Shown: piece by piece, positions 52,603 through 60,837 of the stretch
Position numbering within the stretch: position 1 is the stretch's first letter
Layout of the letters: the number at the start of each line of letters is the position of its first letter
From: Pseudomonadota bacterium
GTDB taxonomy: Bacteria > Pseudomonadota > Gammaproteobacteria > Burkholderiales > Chitinibacteraceae
Length of the DNA: 64,000 nucleotides
Reading direction: 5' to 3'
NCBI GenBank assembly: GCA_018261735.1
Contig: JAGTRM010000003.1
Span: forward strand, 1-64,000
Made by a program: the position numbers and the translations under genes
Notes under the pieces: model-generated
The model's input: the letters and a program-made list of their open reading frames with translations, nothing else
The model's database searches: none
What the model was told of the DNA's origin: nothing

Positions 52603-53193
52603 TCAATCAGTTTCCCGCTCGTAGTGCGAGCGGATCAGGCGCCGAAGATGGCGCAGCCCAAAGTCCCAGTCGCCCAGCCCCGAATCGGCATTGATATGGC
52701 CCTCGCCGTTGAGCATCACCAACGGGCTGCCCCAGCGGTTGGCCAGAAAAGCGGAGCGATCGGGCTGGCAGACCGGATCGTCATCGCTCGCCACCACGAT
52801 GCTGCGGTAAGGCAAGGATCGCACCGACAAAGGCAGGAAACCCTGGATATGCCCGGACAAGCCTTCGCGCACGGGATCGGCCGGTGCGACCAGCAAGGCC
52901 CCGGCGATGCGCCGCGCGGAAGAACCATGAACGATCGCCCAGTGATGCTGGGCAATGCAGCCCAGACTGTGCGCGACCAGAATCACGTGGCCCGAAGCGT
53001 TTTCAACCGCCTGCTGCAAGACGCCAACCCAATCCGCCGCAACGGGTTTTTCCCAGTCATGTTGCTGTACGCGGCGAATACCGGGGAATTTGCTCTCCCA
53101 GCGGGTTTGCCAATGTTGCGGGCCGGAATCGCGCCAGCCCGGCAAGGTCAGTATGCTGTTGCCATGGTCCAACCACTCGCGAATGACTTCCAT
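52603..53193 (-). CDS. RBBP9/YdeN family alpha/beta hydrolase
   Basis: 196 aa. ILTLPGWRDSGPQHWQTRWE, nucleophile elbow HSLGC, Asp in ASDDDPVC and His in GEGHINADSGLGDW give a complete Ser-Asp-His triad. Substrate unknown. The ATG at 53193 overlaps the stop of a truncated EAL gene and follows a strong AAGGAGGT. Confidence 0.88.
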   Translation of the reverse strand: MEVIREWLDHGNSILTLPGWRDSGPQHWQTRWESKFPGIRRVQQHDWEKPVAADWVGVLQQAVENASGHVILVAHSLGCIAQHHWAIVHGSSARRIAGALLVAPADPVREGLSGHIQGFLPLSVRSLPYRSIVVASDDDPVCQPDRSAFLANRWGSPLVMLNGEGHINADSGLGDWDFGLRHLRRLIRSHYERETD

Positions 53194-53459
53194 CACACCT
53201 CCTTCACATAACGCGGCTCACCCAGGAAATAGCCCTGCAGCAGATCGCAACCGCTATTGAGCGCAATCGCCAGATGCTCTTGCGTTTCAATCCCCTCGAT
53301 AACGACCGTGGCATCCAGTTCATGCATCAACTCGATCAATCTGGGTTGGCCGCGCCGCACACGCGCATTAGGCCATGCCGTCAGCGTATCAACAGGCACA
53401 TGCAAAGGACCGGCAGCAAGCACAGGAAAATCCACGGACATGGCAAACTCATGAAGCAA
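53193..53459 (-). pseudogene. truncated EAL-domain (c-di-GMP phosphodiesterase) fragment
   Basis: The C-terminal part of an EAL domain is clear: RLIELMHELDATVVIEGIET followed by a QGYFLGEP end. The catalytic EAL motif and the N-terminal half are missing. The frame upstream reads into unrelated sequence. It abuts the serine recombinase element, so truncation by insertion or deletion is likely. A short product starting at 53441 might still be made, but it could not be catalytic. Confidence 0.7.
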
Positions 53460-53660
53460 AAGAAAAACCAGGCTCTACGGCAGTACACCGCAAACAGGAA
53501 CCAGGTCGAGTTTACCCGTGGCAACGATAGCTTTAAAAATACTTAAATATTCAATCTATATTCAATAATCAATTCACAGAATTGACTTGATGCCTGCCGG
53601 GAAGAGAGCGTTACTGGTGTCACTGCCGCGACAGTCGTGGCGGAATTACCGGAGACGCAT
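53460..53660. other. junction region between EAL remnant and DUF3489 gene
   Basis: About 200 nt, AT-rich around 53530-53580 (ATATTCAATCTATATTCAAT), with the promoter of the DUF3489-DUF2924-recombinase unit. I see no gene. Confidence 0.4.
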
Positions 53661-54035
53661 ATGCCTGCCAAACTCGCACAAACCACCAGCACCAAGCCCG
53701 CAGCCACCAAGCCCGCTACCCCGCGCAAGCGATCGACCACAGCCCGGAAACCTGCTCCGTGCACGGATCCACCACACTCGCGCCGTACCGCCAAGTCATC
53801 CCCAAAAACCGAGTCATCCACGGTCACGCCATCTGCCGGCACCAAACAGTCCCGCCTGATTGCTCTGATCCAGCAACCCATGGGCGCAACGCTCGACGAG
53901 CTGATGACCGCCACCGGCTGGCAGGCCCACTCGGTTCGCGGCATCATCAGCGGGACTCTGCGCAAGAAACTGGGGTTCAAGGTCGCGCTCACGGCCAATT
54001 CGGATGGCGTCCGCGCCTATCGGATCGACGCATGA
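53661..54035 (+). CDS. DUF3489 domain-containing protein
   Basis: 124 aa. A Lys/Pro/Thr-rich basic N-terminus (residues 1-65) is followed by the DUF3489 winged-helix-like domain (LIALIQQPMGATLDELMTAT, then GWQAHSVRGIISGTLRKKLG). It is probably DNA-binding. It is the first gene of a DUF3489-DUF2924-recombinase set common in proteobacterial mobile elements. GGAG supports the ATG at 53661; 4-nt overlap with the next gene. Confidence 0.85.
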   Translation: MPAKLAQTTSTKPAATKPATPRKRSTTARKPAPCTDPPHSRRTAKSSPKTESSTVTPSAGTKQSRLIALIQQPMGATLDELMTATGWQAHSVRGIISGTLRKKLGFKVALTANSDGVRAYRIDA

Positions 54036-54417
54036 ACGACGAGCTTGCCGCCATCCTGGTCTGGGATCGGAAAACGTTGCTTGCACAGTGGCGGGCGGTG
54101 TTTGGACGAGATCCGCCCGGCCATACCCACGCCTCCTTCATGCGCCTGGCCCTGGCCTGGCAACACCAAGCTGGAGCCCAAGGGCGGCGCGGTGCGGTAT
54201 TGCCTGGCCCCCCGCCAATCCTTCTCGTGCTACGCGGCCTGCCCTGCGCCCGGGAACCCGATTGGTCCGGGAGTGGCAAGGGACCACCTATCATGTTCTC
54301 GTCACCGAAGTCGGCTTCGAGCATGCCGGCCAATCCTACCGCAGTCTCTCGGCCCTCGCCCGAGCCATTACCGGTACGCAGTGGTCAGGCCCGGCCTTCT
54401 TCGGGATAGGGCGATGA
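54032..54417 (+). pseudogene. DUF2924 gene broken by a frameshift
   Basis: The start (MNDELAAILVWDRKTLLAQW, through HASFMRLALAWQHQ) is in one frame. The conserved DUF2924 end (GTRLVREWQGTTYHVLVTEV, SLSALARAITGTQWSGPAFF) is in the frame two nucleotides away and runs to a stop at 54417. A single indel between about 54170 and 54250 explains this. The final ATGA overlaps the recombinase start. It is either a recent mutation, a sequencing error or recoding. Confidence 0.78.
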
Positions 54418-56099
54418 AACCAAAGCTGAACTGTGCGATTTACACCCGCAAGTCCAGCGAGGAAGGGTTGGAGCAGGATTTCAATTCCTTGCATGCCCAG
54501 CGTGAAGCCTGTGCCGCCTTTATCCTCAGCCAGAAGGCCGAGGGTTGGCACGCTTTGTCAGAGGCTTACGATGATGGAGGGTATTCCGGTGGTAATCTGG
54601 AACGACCGGCGCTCCATTGCTTGATGCAGGATATCGCCGCCGGCAAGGTCAAGATCATCGTGGTCTACAAGGTCGATCGCCTGACCCGCTCACTGACCGA
54701 TTTTGCGAAACTGGTGGAACAGTTCGATGCCCGCGGCGTGTCTTTTGTATCGGTCACCCAGCAGTTCAATACCACTAGCTCCATGGGGCGATTGACCTTG
54801 AACGTCCTCTTGTCCTTCGCTCAGTTCGAACGGGAGGTCACGGGTGAACGGATTCGCGACAAGATTGCGGCCTCCAAGCAGAAAGGGATGTGGATGGGGG
54901 GCATCGTGCCGATCGGTTATCGTTCGCACGAACGTACCCTGGTCATTGACGAGCCCCAGGCCGAAACGATTCGGTGCATCTACGATCTTTACCTGGAACA
55001 TGGCTGCGTCCGGCAACTGAAAACCGATCTGGATGCCCGGGGTTGGGTGACCCCGGTCCGCAAGTATGGCGAGAACGGCACGCAAGGGGGACGACCCTTC
55101 AGCCGTGGCCACCTGTACCGGATTCTGACCAATCCGATCTATCTGGGGCAGATCGCGCACAAGGATCTGCGTTACGAAGGCCTGCACCCGGCCATCATCG
55201 ATCAGACACGCTGGGATCGGGTGCAAGCCGCCTTGGCCCTGAATCGTCAGGGCAATCGCGATCGTGCAAGCGATAAAGCCCGGAGTCTATTGGCGGGGCG
55301 CGTCTTTGATCAGAATGATGAGCGACTGATCCCGACCCATGCCTGCAAGGGCTCTCGGCGTTATCGCTACTATATCTCGCAGTGTCTGATCGGCACGGTG
55401 AAGTCGGAAGCGGCCAACGGTGACAGCACCGGACTGCGCATCCCGGCCCAAGAGCTTGAAGGCGTGGTCAAACAGATCCTGATCGGCTATTTGAACGATC
55501 CACCCCGCATCCTTGCTGATCTGGGACAACCGGATGCTGACACTTGTCAGGCGGCAATTCGTCGGGCGAATCAGCTGAGGGATACGCTGACACAAGGTAG
55601 TTCACGAGAACAGATCGCCATTCTCGAAGCGCTGATTGAACGAGTCACGGTAAGCCGGGATCAGCTTGCGGTGAAGGTGAACCCATCGGCGCTGGTTGGA
55701 GATGCGTCCGCGGGCACGGACATCACGCTAACGCTGCCAGTACGTTTCCGGCGCTGTGGATTCGGGATACGCCTGATCATCCCCACACAACAGGGCACCC
55801 AGTCAGGTGCCATCGATGTGCGCTTGGTGAATTTCGTTCGACGCGGGATCGGCTGGTTCCGCCGCATGGTGACAGAGGGCATCGGGCCTTCGGTGATTGC
55901 GCAGTCCGAACAGCTCTCCCCTCCCCTAGTACAGCAGATGATCTATGTGGCCTTCCTCGCCCCGGATATCGTGACCGCGATTGAATCAGGAACGCAGCCG
56001 GCAACGTTGACGGCACACACGTTATTCAAGGCCCTGCCCTTGCCTGCCTGCTGGGAGGAGCAACGGCGATTGCTCGGGGTGGAATCTTCCATGAAATAA
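54414..56099 (+). CDS. large serine recombinase
   Basis: 561 aa. Resolvase catalytic domain (YTRKSSEEGLEQDFNSL with catalytic Ser14; VVYKVDRLTRSLTDFAKL; SSMGRLTLNVLLSFAQFERE), then the recombinase domain (IPIGY-like VPIGYRSHE; TNPIYLGQIAHKD). The zinc-ribbon region is reduced to HACKGSRRYRYYISQC. It integrates or excises an element by site-specific recombination. ATG at 54414 overlaps the DUF2924 stop. Confidence 0.92.
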   Translation: MKPKLNCAIYTRKSSEEGLEQDFNSLHAQREACAAFILSQKAEGWHALSEAYDDGGYSGGNLERPALHCLMQDIAAGKVKIIVVYKVDRLTRSLTDFAKLVEQFDARGVSFVSVTQQFNTTSSMGRLTLNVLLSFAQFEREVTGERIRDKIAASKQKGMWMGGIVPIGYRSHERTLVIDEPQAETIRCIYDLYLEHGCVRQLKTDLDARGWVTPVRKYGENGTQGGRPFSRGHLYRILTNPIYLGQIAHKDLRYEGLHPAIIDQTRWDRVQAALALNRQGNRDRASDKARSLLAGRVFDQNDERLIPTHACKGSRRYRYYISQCLIGTVKSEAANGDSTGLRIPAQELEGVVKQILIGYLNDPPRILADLGQPDADTCQAAIRRANQLRDTLTQGSSREQIAILEALIERVTVSRDQLAVKVNPSALVGDASAGTDITLTLPVRFRRCGFGIRLIIPTQQGTQSGAIDVRLVNFVRRGIGWFRRMVTEGIGPSVIAQSEQLSPPLVQQMIYVAFLAPDIVTAIESGTQPATLTAHTLFKALPLPACWEEQRRLLGVESSMK

Positions 56100-56362
56100 C
56101 CACTGAACAGATTGAGCGCGAAAATTTCCAGATGGCGTGCATTCAATGCACGCCATTGCGCTTTCCACGACCGAAACAGATCCAGAAGCTCGCTGAATGA
56201 GTGGAAACTCTTAATGCCCAAATACCGGACAGAGAAAACAGGCCGTGCCGAGCGTGAAATAGGGGGAAAGGTGCAGACAGAGAAAGCTGAAAAGCAAAAA
56301 GGCCCACGCGGTGTGGGCCTTCTGACGGCAGATAACAAATATGCTTGCTATCAAGGACTTAC
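56100..56362. other. region between serine recombinase and tRNA-linked island
   Basis: 263 nt with no convincing gene; a plus-strand ORF can be drawn but has low-complexity, non-family sequence. It contains a short palindrome GCGTGCATTC-AATGCACGC near 56136 and the displaced minus-strand terminator at 56295-56320. Confidence 0.5.
56290..56320 (-). terminator. orphan minus-strand terminator, probably the original tRNA-Ser terminator
   Basis: AGGCCCAC, 5-nt loop, GTGGGCCT, then TTTTTGCTTTT on the minus strand. No minus-strand gene ends here. Before integration of the island, the tRNA-Ser 3' end (now at 62987) would have lain about 45 nt upstream of this hairpin, so it is best read as the tRNA's native terminator left behind at the far end. 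Confidence 0.6.
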
Positions 56363-56381
56363 TGGCGGGAGAGGGGGATTC
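56363..56381. other. attL: partial copy of tRNA-Ser 3' end
   Basis: TGGCGGGAGAGGGGGATTC repeats TGGCGGAGAGAGGGGGATTC of the tRNA-Ser gene (from 62987) with one base missing. It marks the left end of a 6.6 kb element whose integrase lies next to the intact tRNA. Confidence 0.75.
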
Positions 56382-56877
56382 ATAATATTCATGTAATGCA
56401 TTGATTTTATTTTATTTATTTTTAAATCAAATAAATGCTACTCATATAGTTACTCACATTCGTCCGATGTACCCATCAAGATCGATGTTTTACTTGCGAG
56501 CAACATGCTGCTGCCGCGCTTACAGCCGGCACCGGAAATTCGAACAGAACACGATTGACGGAAGTTCGTCCATTGCTGTCAGTCGTGCTACTCCGCTTGG
56601 TGGCAGGTGCCGGCCATGAACGGTCATTCGCACGCAACGAATTTGGACGTTCAGGTGACCGTTGTTCCTCTGAGGCGGTCATTGAGCAGAGGTTGGCGAG
56701 CGGACGCTGCCCGGCTTCATGCGGAATTTGGTAGACTCGCAGCCGCCTTGCCGGCTGCCGTGAAGATACGCGCTGGCAGCGACCTCCTTCTTCGAACAGA
56801 ACTGAACTGACCAACCTAATTACAATCGCCAAAGCTGATTTAACATCCCGTCTCGTCGTCGATGCGGGGATTCCTGG
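56382..56877. other. left end of island, no confident gene
   Basis: 496 nt. It holds an arm-type repeat (TATAGTTACTCACATT, 56445-56460) shared with the integrase end, then GC-rich sequence with overlapping short ORFs on both strands, none of recognisable family. It supplies the promoter of the 290-aa gene. Confidence 0.45.
56445..56460. repeat. integrase arm-type site candidate, left end
   Basis: TATAGTTACTCACATT is identical to 62846-62861 at the other end of the island, and GTTACTCAC recurs there several times. Followed by TCCGATGT at both ends. Confidence 0.6.
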
Positions 56878-57750
56878 ATGATCGCGAGGACAAGTAAATT
56901 GCTCAACTACGATAAATCGTGGCGTTTCAAAAGCCCGGGGCCTACCCCGCAAGGCGTTGTCCGTGATTTTTACGATCTGATCGAAAAAATTGCGGCGCAG
57001 GGTGATGTATGGCGCGTGGTTGAGCAATGCAAAAGCCACTTCGGCGGGAATGGTCGAAGCAGCAGCCTGGATTGGGCGAGGAGCGATCTATCTCAGCTCA
57101 TGGATAGCTCGGCTGAAAATGCGCCTGTGTTCATCGAGGCTTTTTGGAATTGCTGCGAAGATCTCGAACAGTCCGGCTTGGGCGTGCCAGACGTCCAAAT
57201 TATCAACGCTATCCTGGCGGAGCATGATGCGGGCTATGAAATTCAACCGCCCGCTTTAATCGCAACGCGCGCCTATCCGCCGATCACTGTTCCACGTCAG
57301 GCGCCATCGCTGGATGAGCAGGCCCGCACGCTTATTGACGAGTGCTTGGCGGAATCAGAACGGCTGCTCGATGCTGGTCAGGGCCGGCGCGCGGTCCAAG
57401 AAATCCTCTTCCTTCTGGAATCGATCACGACAGCATTTCGGGGCTTGGGCGAGGACACGGTGACGATTCAGGGGAAGTATTTCGGGCCTATCATTAACGA
57501 GATAAAAAAGCGGGAGCGGGGCAAGGCGCAGGAAAATATTATGACCTGGATGACGACCTTGCACGGCTACCTTTCATCACCGACGGGAGGCGGGGTCCGT
57601 CACGGAACCGATCTCAAAGAGGGCATCGCAATCCAGCAGCACGAAGCGCGTCTGTACTGCAACCTCGCGCGCAGCTATCTCACCTTTTTGCTGGAAGAGC
57701 ACGACCAACAGACCAAGGGCGCGTCTTCGAAGGCGTGGGGCGCTTACTAG
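56878..57750 (+). CDS. hypothetical protein, island cargo (possible HEPN/Abi-like helical C-terminus)
   Basis: 290 aa, no signal peptide or membrane segment. N-terminal part (LLNYDKSWRFKSPGPTPQGV) rich in aromatic residues. The C-terminal ~130 residues are helical (DECLAESERLLDAGQGRRAV; EILFLLESITTAFRGLG; RLYCNLARSYLTFLLEEHD) and recall abortive-infection or HEPN-like helical bundles, but I cannot name a family. It faces the next gene tail to tail, overlapping it by 4 nt. Cargo position in a tRNA island suggests a defence or regulatory role; this is inference. Confidence 0.65.
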   Translation: MIARTSKLLNYDKSWRFKSPGPTPQGVVRDFYDLIEKIAAQGDVWRVVEQCKSHFGGNGRSSSLDWARSDLSQLMDSSAENAPVFIEAFWNCCEDLEQSGLGVPDVQIINAILAEHDAGYEIQPPALIATRAYPPITVPRQAPSLDEQARTLIDECLAESERLLDAGQGRRAVQEILFLLESITTAFRGLGEDTVTIQGKYFGPIINEIKKRERGKAQENIMTWMTTLHGYLSSPTGGGVRHGTDLKEGIAIQQHEARLYCNLARSYLTFLLEEHDQQTKGASSKAWGAY

Positions 57751-58586
57751 CCCTCGACGATGGCTTCCAAGCGTCGCTGGAGCGTTTGACCTAAGACCTG
57801 GCGGCCCTCTGCATTATTCAGGTACGGTACATAGCGAAGGTGGCGGAGATCAAACGGTATGTCGTTGGCGTTCTGGGTGATGAGAATAACTTCGCGGCCC
57901 AAAGTATGGGCTATGCCGATTTCATAGAACACGTTCGGATTGCGGTTTGTGCAATCGCAGATGACAACGCGCGAACGGTCGATCAGGGAGACGATATCTT
58001 GAATGATCGCGGGATTTTCCCAGATATCGTCAGCGCGACGGCAACGAAGCCCGACGTTTTCCGCAGTCTGTCTAAGGGTTTCATAAACAGGCGTGAAGGG
58101 TGCGTCAAACGGCATCATGGCCGAAAGCAACCTTGGTTCGATCCGTTCATGCTCCGTGATATTGAATACGGTAGGGCGCTGCCGGCGCGACTGCGTATTT
58201 CGGATAAGAACCCTATAAAGGTCTACATCCTTTACGGCCCAATGGCTCCGAGAGAACTCGGAGTCATGAGGTATATCGAAATCGATCCTGTTCGCGAAAA
58301 TCGCGCTGTTCAGGAGGGGCGGGATATCCATATCGAAGGTGTATTCGATGGCAATGTCCCGCCCGGTAAGCAGAGCATGCGTAATTGTCCCGACCCGGGC
58401 CAGCTGATCGTCAACGCCTTCTTCCATGAAAACGCACGGCAGGCGGATAAGGCGGTCGAGGGCGATCCGATCACCGTCGCGAAAGGATGCAGCGACGTCG
58501 TCGTTGGTGTATTCAAACAACCGACCAACCGGAATTGTGGCTCGCCCTGCGCCCCAAGGGTTGAATTGCACTAGTAGATTAAACAA
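57747..58586 (-). CDS. protein with nucleoside 2-deoxyribosyltransferase/TIR-like domain, candidate defence effector
   Basis: 279 aa. Residues ~150-250 form a Rossmann-like domain: AMMPFDAPFTPVYETLRQTA, GLRCRRADDIWENPAII, SRVVICDCTNRNPNVFYEIG and ALGR-like HTLGREVILITQ. The placement of E222 in NPNVFYEIGIAHTLG matches the catalytic Glu region of nucleoside deoxyribosyltransferases, a fold shared with NAD- or nucleotide-cleaving effectors in bacterial immunity. The N-terminal ~130 residues are an unnamed domain, perhaps a sensor. TTG start 6 nt after AAGGAG. Confidence 0.7.
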   Translation of the reverse strand: MFNLLVQFNPWGAGRATIPVGRLFEYTNDDVAASFRDGDRIALDRLIRLPCVFMEEGVDDQLARVGTITHALLTGRDIAIEYTFDMDIPPLLNSAIFANRIDFDIPHDSEFSRSHWAVKDVDLYRVLIRNTQSRRQRPTVFNITEHERIEPRLLSAMMPFDAPFTPVYETLRQTAENVGLRCRRADDIWENPAIIQDIVSLIDRSRVVICDCTNRNPNVFYEIGIAHTLGREVILITQNANDIPFDLRHLRYVPYLNNAEGRQVLGQTLQRRLEAIVEG

Positions 58587-59077
58587 ATCGATCTCCTTGC
58601 CGCCGTTGCTTTTCTTGGATGACGATTTTCTCAGATTTTTACGACGGGACGGGTGGAAAGTGAATGCGCCTAAGAGGGCGCAACTGTTCCTAACATGAAC
58701 GACCGCACATATTCAGCGCGCGTAGCGATGATAGAGCCCGCGCCGGAAGGCCAGCCCCAAACAACGCCTGTCACCCGCGCCATCTCGGGCGTCCATTGCT
58801 CGTTCATCACTCCGCCCCTGACGAGCATCGTAATGTAGGCGATAAACTATCCGGGCCTATAAAAACGAAAGCCGGTTCATCGGGTCGCTCCACTCAGATA
58901 CCTGCCGTCCCACTCACGCTGCCTTCAACGGCCGAAGTGGGCACGGACCCGTCGTAGGAAAAAAGATCGAAGTGGCCATTCAAAATGAATTTCTCGTCTA
59001 CGACAGGTAATCACTCCATTGCGGCCATCCCAGCAACGAGGCTAGACGCCATCTTGCCGATCTTGGCTTCACATCAA
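58587..59077. other. 491-nt region inside island with at most one small ORF
   Basis: It holds the promoter of the NDT-like gene and one short minus-strand ORF (58670-58828, listed). The rest shows no family resemblance. Several stop codons break all frames, consistent with decayed cargo. Confidence 0.45.
58670..58828 (-). CDS. possible small protein, 52 aa
   Basis: Reads MLVRGGVMNEQWTPEMARVT and ends YVRSFMLGTVAPS. Protein-like composition, but no clear Shine-Dalgarno and no recognised family. It may be the end of a decayed gene. It is listed because it is the only sensible ORF in this gap. Confidence 0.25.
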   Translation of the reverse strand: MLVRGGVMNEQWTPEMARVTGVVWGWPSGAGSIIATRAEYVRSFMLGTVAPS

Positions 59078-59686
59078 TTACAACTCGGTCCGTACTGAAA
59101 ATTTGAGCCGTTTTGCCACATTCTGATAAAAGTGGGCGACCAGTTCGTCATGTTGGTCCATCAGTCGCTCGTATGTGCGCCAGCGCATCCATTTGGGTTT
59201 TGGGCCATGCCCGTTCAGCAGACCCGCTTCCCAGCCCAACCGTTCTCGGATCTTGCCGGTCCGGCGGCTAATCCGATCGATCACGGATTCGCGCTGGCTC
59301 GGGTAGACGAGCTTGAGGCAATGCCGGCAGACAAAATAACGCTCACCCAGATAGAGTTTGGCCACACGCCGTCCGCAGCCTTCGCCGGGGCAACGGAACC
59401 AGTGGCGATGCCCGCCCAAGTGACAGGGCGTGGAATCTAACGGAATGGCTTCCTCAATACGCTGCCAATCTACACCAGGCAAGCGCAACCGGTATTCCAG
59501 CACCAGGCTGTCCGCTTGGCAGTGGACGATAATGCTGGCCTGTCGCCCCCCATCGTTCGACCACTGCCAGCCGAAGTCGCCGGGTTGCAATAACTTTTCA
59601 CGCTGAAAACGGCGCACGTCGATGGACCGGTGGTGGTTGACAGTACCGCCGCCGCTGCCGTGATTGCCGCTACCGAATCCGCCCAT
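59078..59686 (-). CDS. zinc-ribbon protein of integrative elements (MGGFGSG family), function unknown
   Basis: 202 aa. Begins MGGFGSGNHGSGGGTVNHHR, a glycine-rich start seen in many island-borne hypothetical proteins. Two zinc pairs: CPGEGC and CRHC, within WFRCPGEGCGRRVAKLYLGE and YFVCRHCLKLVY. A basic C-terminal part (RISRRTGKIRERLGW, KPKWMRWRTYERL) suggests nucleic-acid binding. Common in elements with AlpA and tyrosine integrase genes. Confidence 0.8.
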   Translation of the reverse strand: MGGFGSGNHGSGGGTVNHHRSIDVRRFQREKLLQPGDFGWQWSNDGGRQASIIVHCQADSLVLEYRLRLPGVDWQRIEEAIPLDSTPCHLGGHRHWFRCPGEGCGRRVAKLYLGERYFVCRHCLKLVYPSQRESVIDRISRRTGKIRERLGWEAGLLNGHGPKPKWMRWRTYERLMDQHDELVAHFYQNVAKRLKFSVRTEL

Positions 59687-59784
59687 GTTTTTTAACTCCT
59701 GAGATTATTCGAAATCATTTGGTTAACCCGTATTTAATACATTACGCATCATTCCAAAGTCACAGCAGATGGTAACTTCTAAAG

Positions 59785-59930
59785 AGGTGTACAGCTGGCG
59801 GGGTAATAGAAACCACCCAATTGGCTTGATTGCCCCACCTGGCGGGGCAATCGATACGTAATTTTTGGTGTTCACCCCGCCTGCAGGGTCAGTCCCTCCA
59901 TAATTGCCCCGCGTGGCGGGGCAGGCTTTG
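59785..59930. repeat. cluster of short GC-rich hairpins
   Basis: GATTGCCCC-N7-GGGGCAATC and TGCCCCGC-GTG-GCGGGGCA lie about 90 nt apart, with a partial third copy (GCTGGCGGGGTAAT) to the left. They span the 3' end of the wHTH gene and its downstream region, and may act as terminators or protein-binding repeats. Confidence 0.5.
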
Positions 59931-60360
59931 TAATTTTCCGCAGCGGAGGCATCGTCTTGCGCCAAGTCCCCAGGGGCCTGCGGGTGGCTGCCACATCGAG
60001 CGGCTTACCACGATGGTGATCATCGATACGGTGGAACGTAACCGCATACAACGTCGTCATGTGCCTCCCTCCTTGGCGAGTGCGGATGATCCAATCGCCG
60101 TTTTCCAGTTCTTTCAACGCTTTTGCCAGTGTCGCCTTGCTCTTCCAGCCACGATCCTTCATCAAGGTCCACGATGCCGACAAATAACCGTTATTTCCCA
60201 AGTACCATTGCGCCAACATGTCGAACAGCAACTTGACGGCATACGGACTGAGCGATGCAAATTCCGGTGATTGCAATACAACCGTGGTCAGCGGGAAAAA
60301 AGTGCCGGCTTCACGCGCGTTCTTGGCATCGGCCAAAGCCGCCTTTGCGCTCTTAGTCAT
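59872..60360 (-). CDS. winged-helix DNA-binding protein of the island (replication- or regulation-related)
   Basis: 162 aa. The core (SPYAVKLLFDMLAQWYLGNN, LSASWTLMKDRGWKSKATL, AKALKELENGDWIIRTRQGG) has the pattern of a phage-type winged helix. Tail rich in Pro/Lys. Probably DNA-binding, maybe in replication or excision control. Hairpin repeats lie in and after its 3' end. Confidence 0.65.
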   Translation of the reverse strand: MTKSAKAALADAKNAREAGTFFPLTTVVLQSPEFASLSPYAVKLLFDMLAQWYLGNNGYLSASWTLMKDRGWKSKATLAKALKELENGDWIIRTRQGGRHMTTLYAVTFHRIDDHHRGKPLDVAATRRPLGTWRKTMPPLRKITKPAPPRGAIMEGLTLQAG

Positions 60361-60414
60361 GCGTCACCTCGCGCACGAAGGTAAAGCGTTGGCCGGTAAT
60401 GATGGACGGGTTCA

Positions 60415-60675
60415 TTATTCAGCCCCTTGCACCACATCGGATTGCACAGCATCGGCACGGTAATTCACCGGATCGGCGAGCCAGCGATGCAATTCGCTGT
60501 TGTGATACATCGTGCAGCGGATGCCCAAGCGTACCGGCTGAGGTGCGAGGCCTTGCTTGGAAAGTTGGCGGAAGCGTTCCTTGCTGATGGGCGAAAACGG
60601 CTGGAACTGCCCCCAGCGGCTCATGCCAACAGTCGGAAAGGTATCAGGAAAATTGTGGTTACTTTTCTTAGCCAT
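60415..60675 (-). CDS. AlpA-like DNA-binding regulator/excisionase-type protein
   Basis: 86 aa from the ATG at 60675. SPISKERFRQLSKQGLAPQP and RLGIRCTMYHNSELHRWLAD resemble the AlpA/MerR-like helix-turn-helix plus wing of excisionase-type proteins. It probably controls integrase expression or excision. The upstream region contains AACGGGT dyads. Confidence 0.7.
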   Translation of the reverse strand: MAKKSNHNFPDTFPTVGMSRWGQFQPFSPISKERFRQLSKQGLAPQPVRLGIRCTMYHNSELHRWLADPVNYRADAVQSDVVQGAE

Positions 60676-60726
60676 TGCTGCGTCTCCCTGTGCGTACATC
60701 GATAAAAACACAAGAAAACCGCGTTG

Positions 60727-60837
60727 AACGGGTGGGTAGGCAATAGCAACGGGTGGTTACCCGTTGCCAAGTTTAAGAGGGATCGTTTAGAGCTAAGGCC
60801 GCGCCAATGCTAGGGTTTAACGGGTGGGTACCCGTTT
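60727..60837. repeat. repeated dyad AACGGGT-N4-ACCCGTT upstream of AlpA-like gene
   Basis: Two full dyads (60748-60765 and 60819-60836) and one half-copy (60727-60733). The second overlaps the stop of the 124-aa gene. Likely operators for a dimeric regulator or element-replication repeats. Confidence 0.55.

Noticed and set aside
56112..56396. 94-aa plus-strand ORF after the serine recombinase
   Set aside because: It reads through a terminator hairpin and the attL site, and its composition is not protein-like.
59785..59930. Possible CRISPR array
   Set aside because: The repeats are few, short hairpins with irregular spacing and no cas genes are present.
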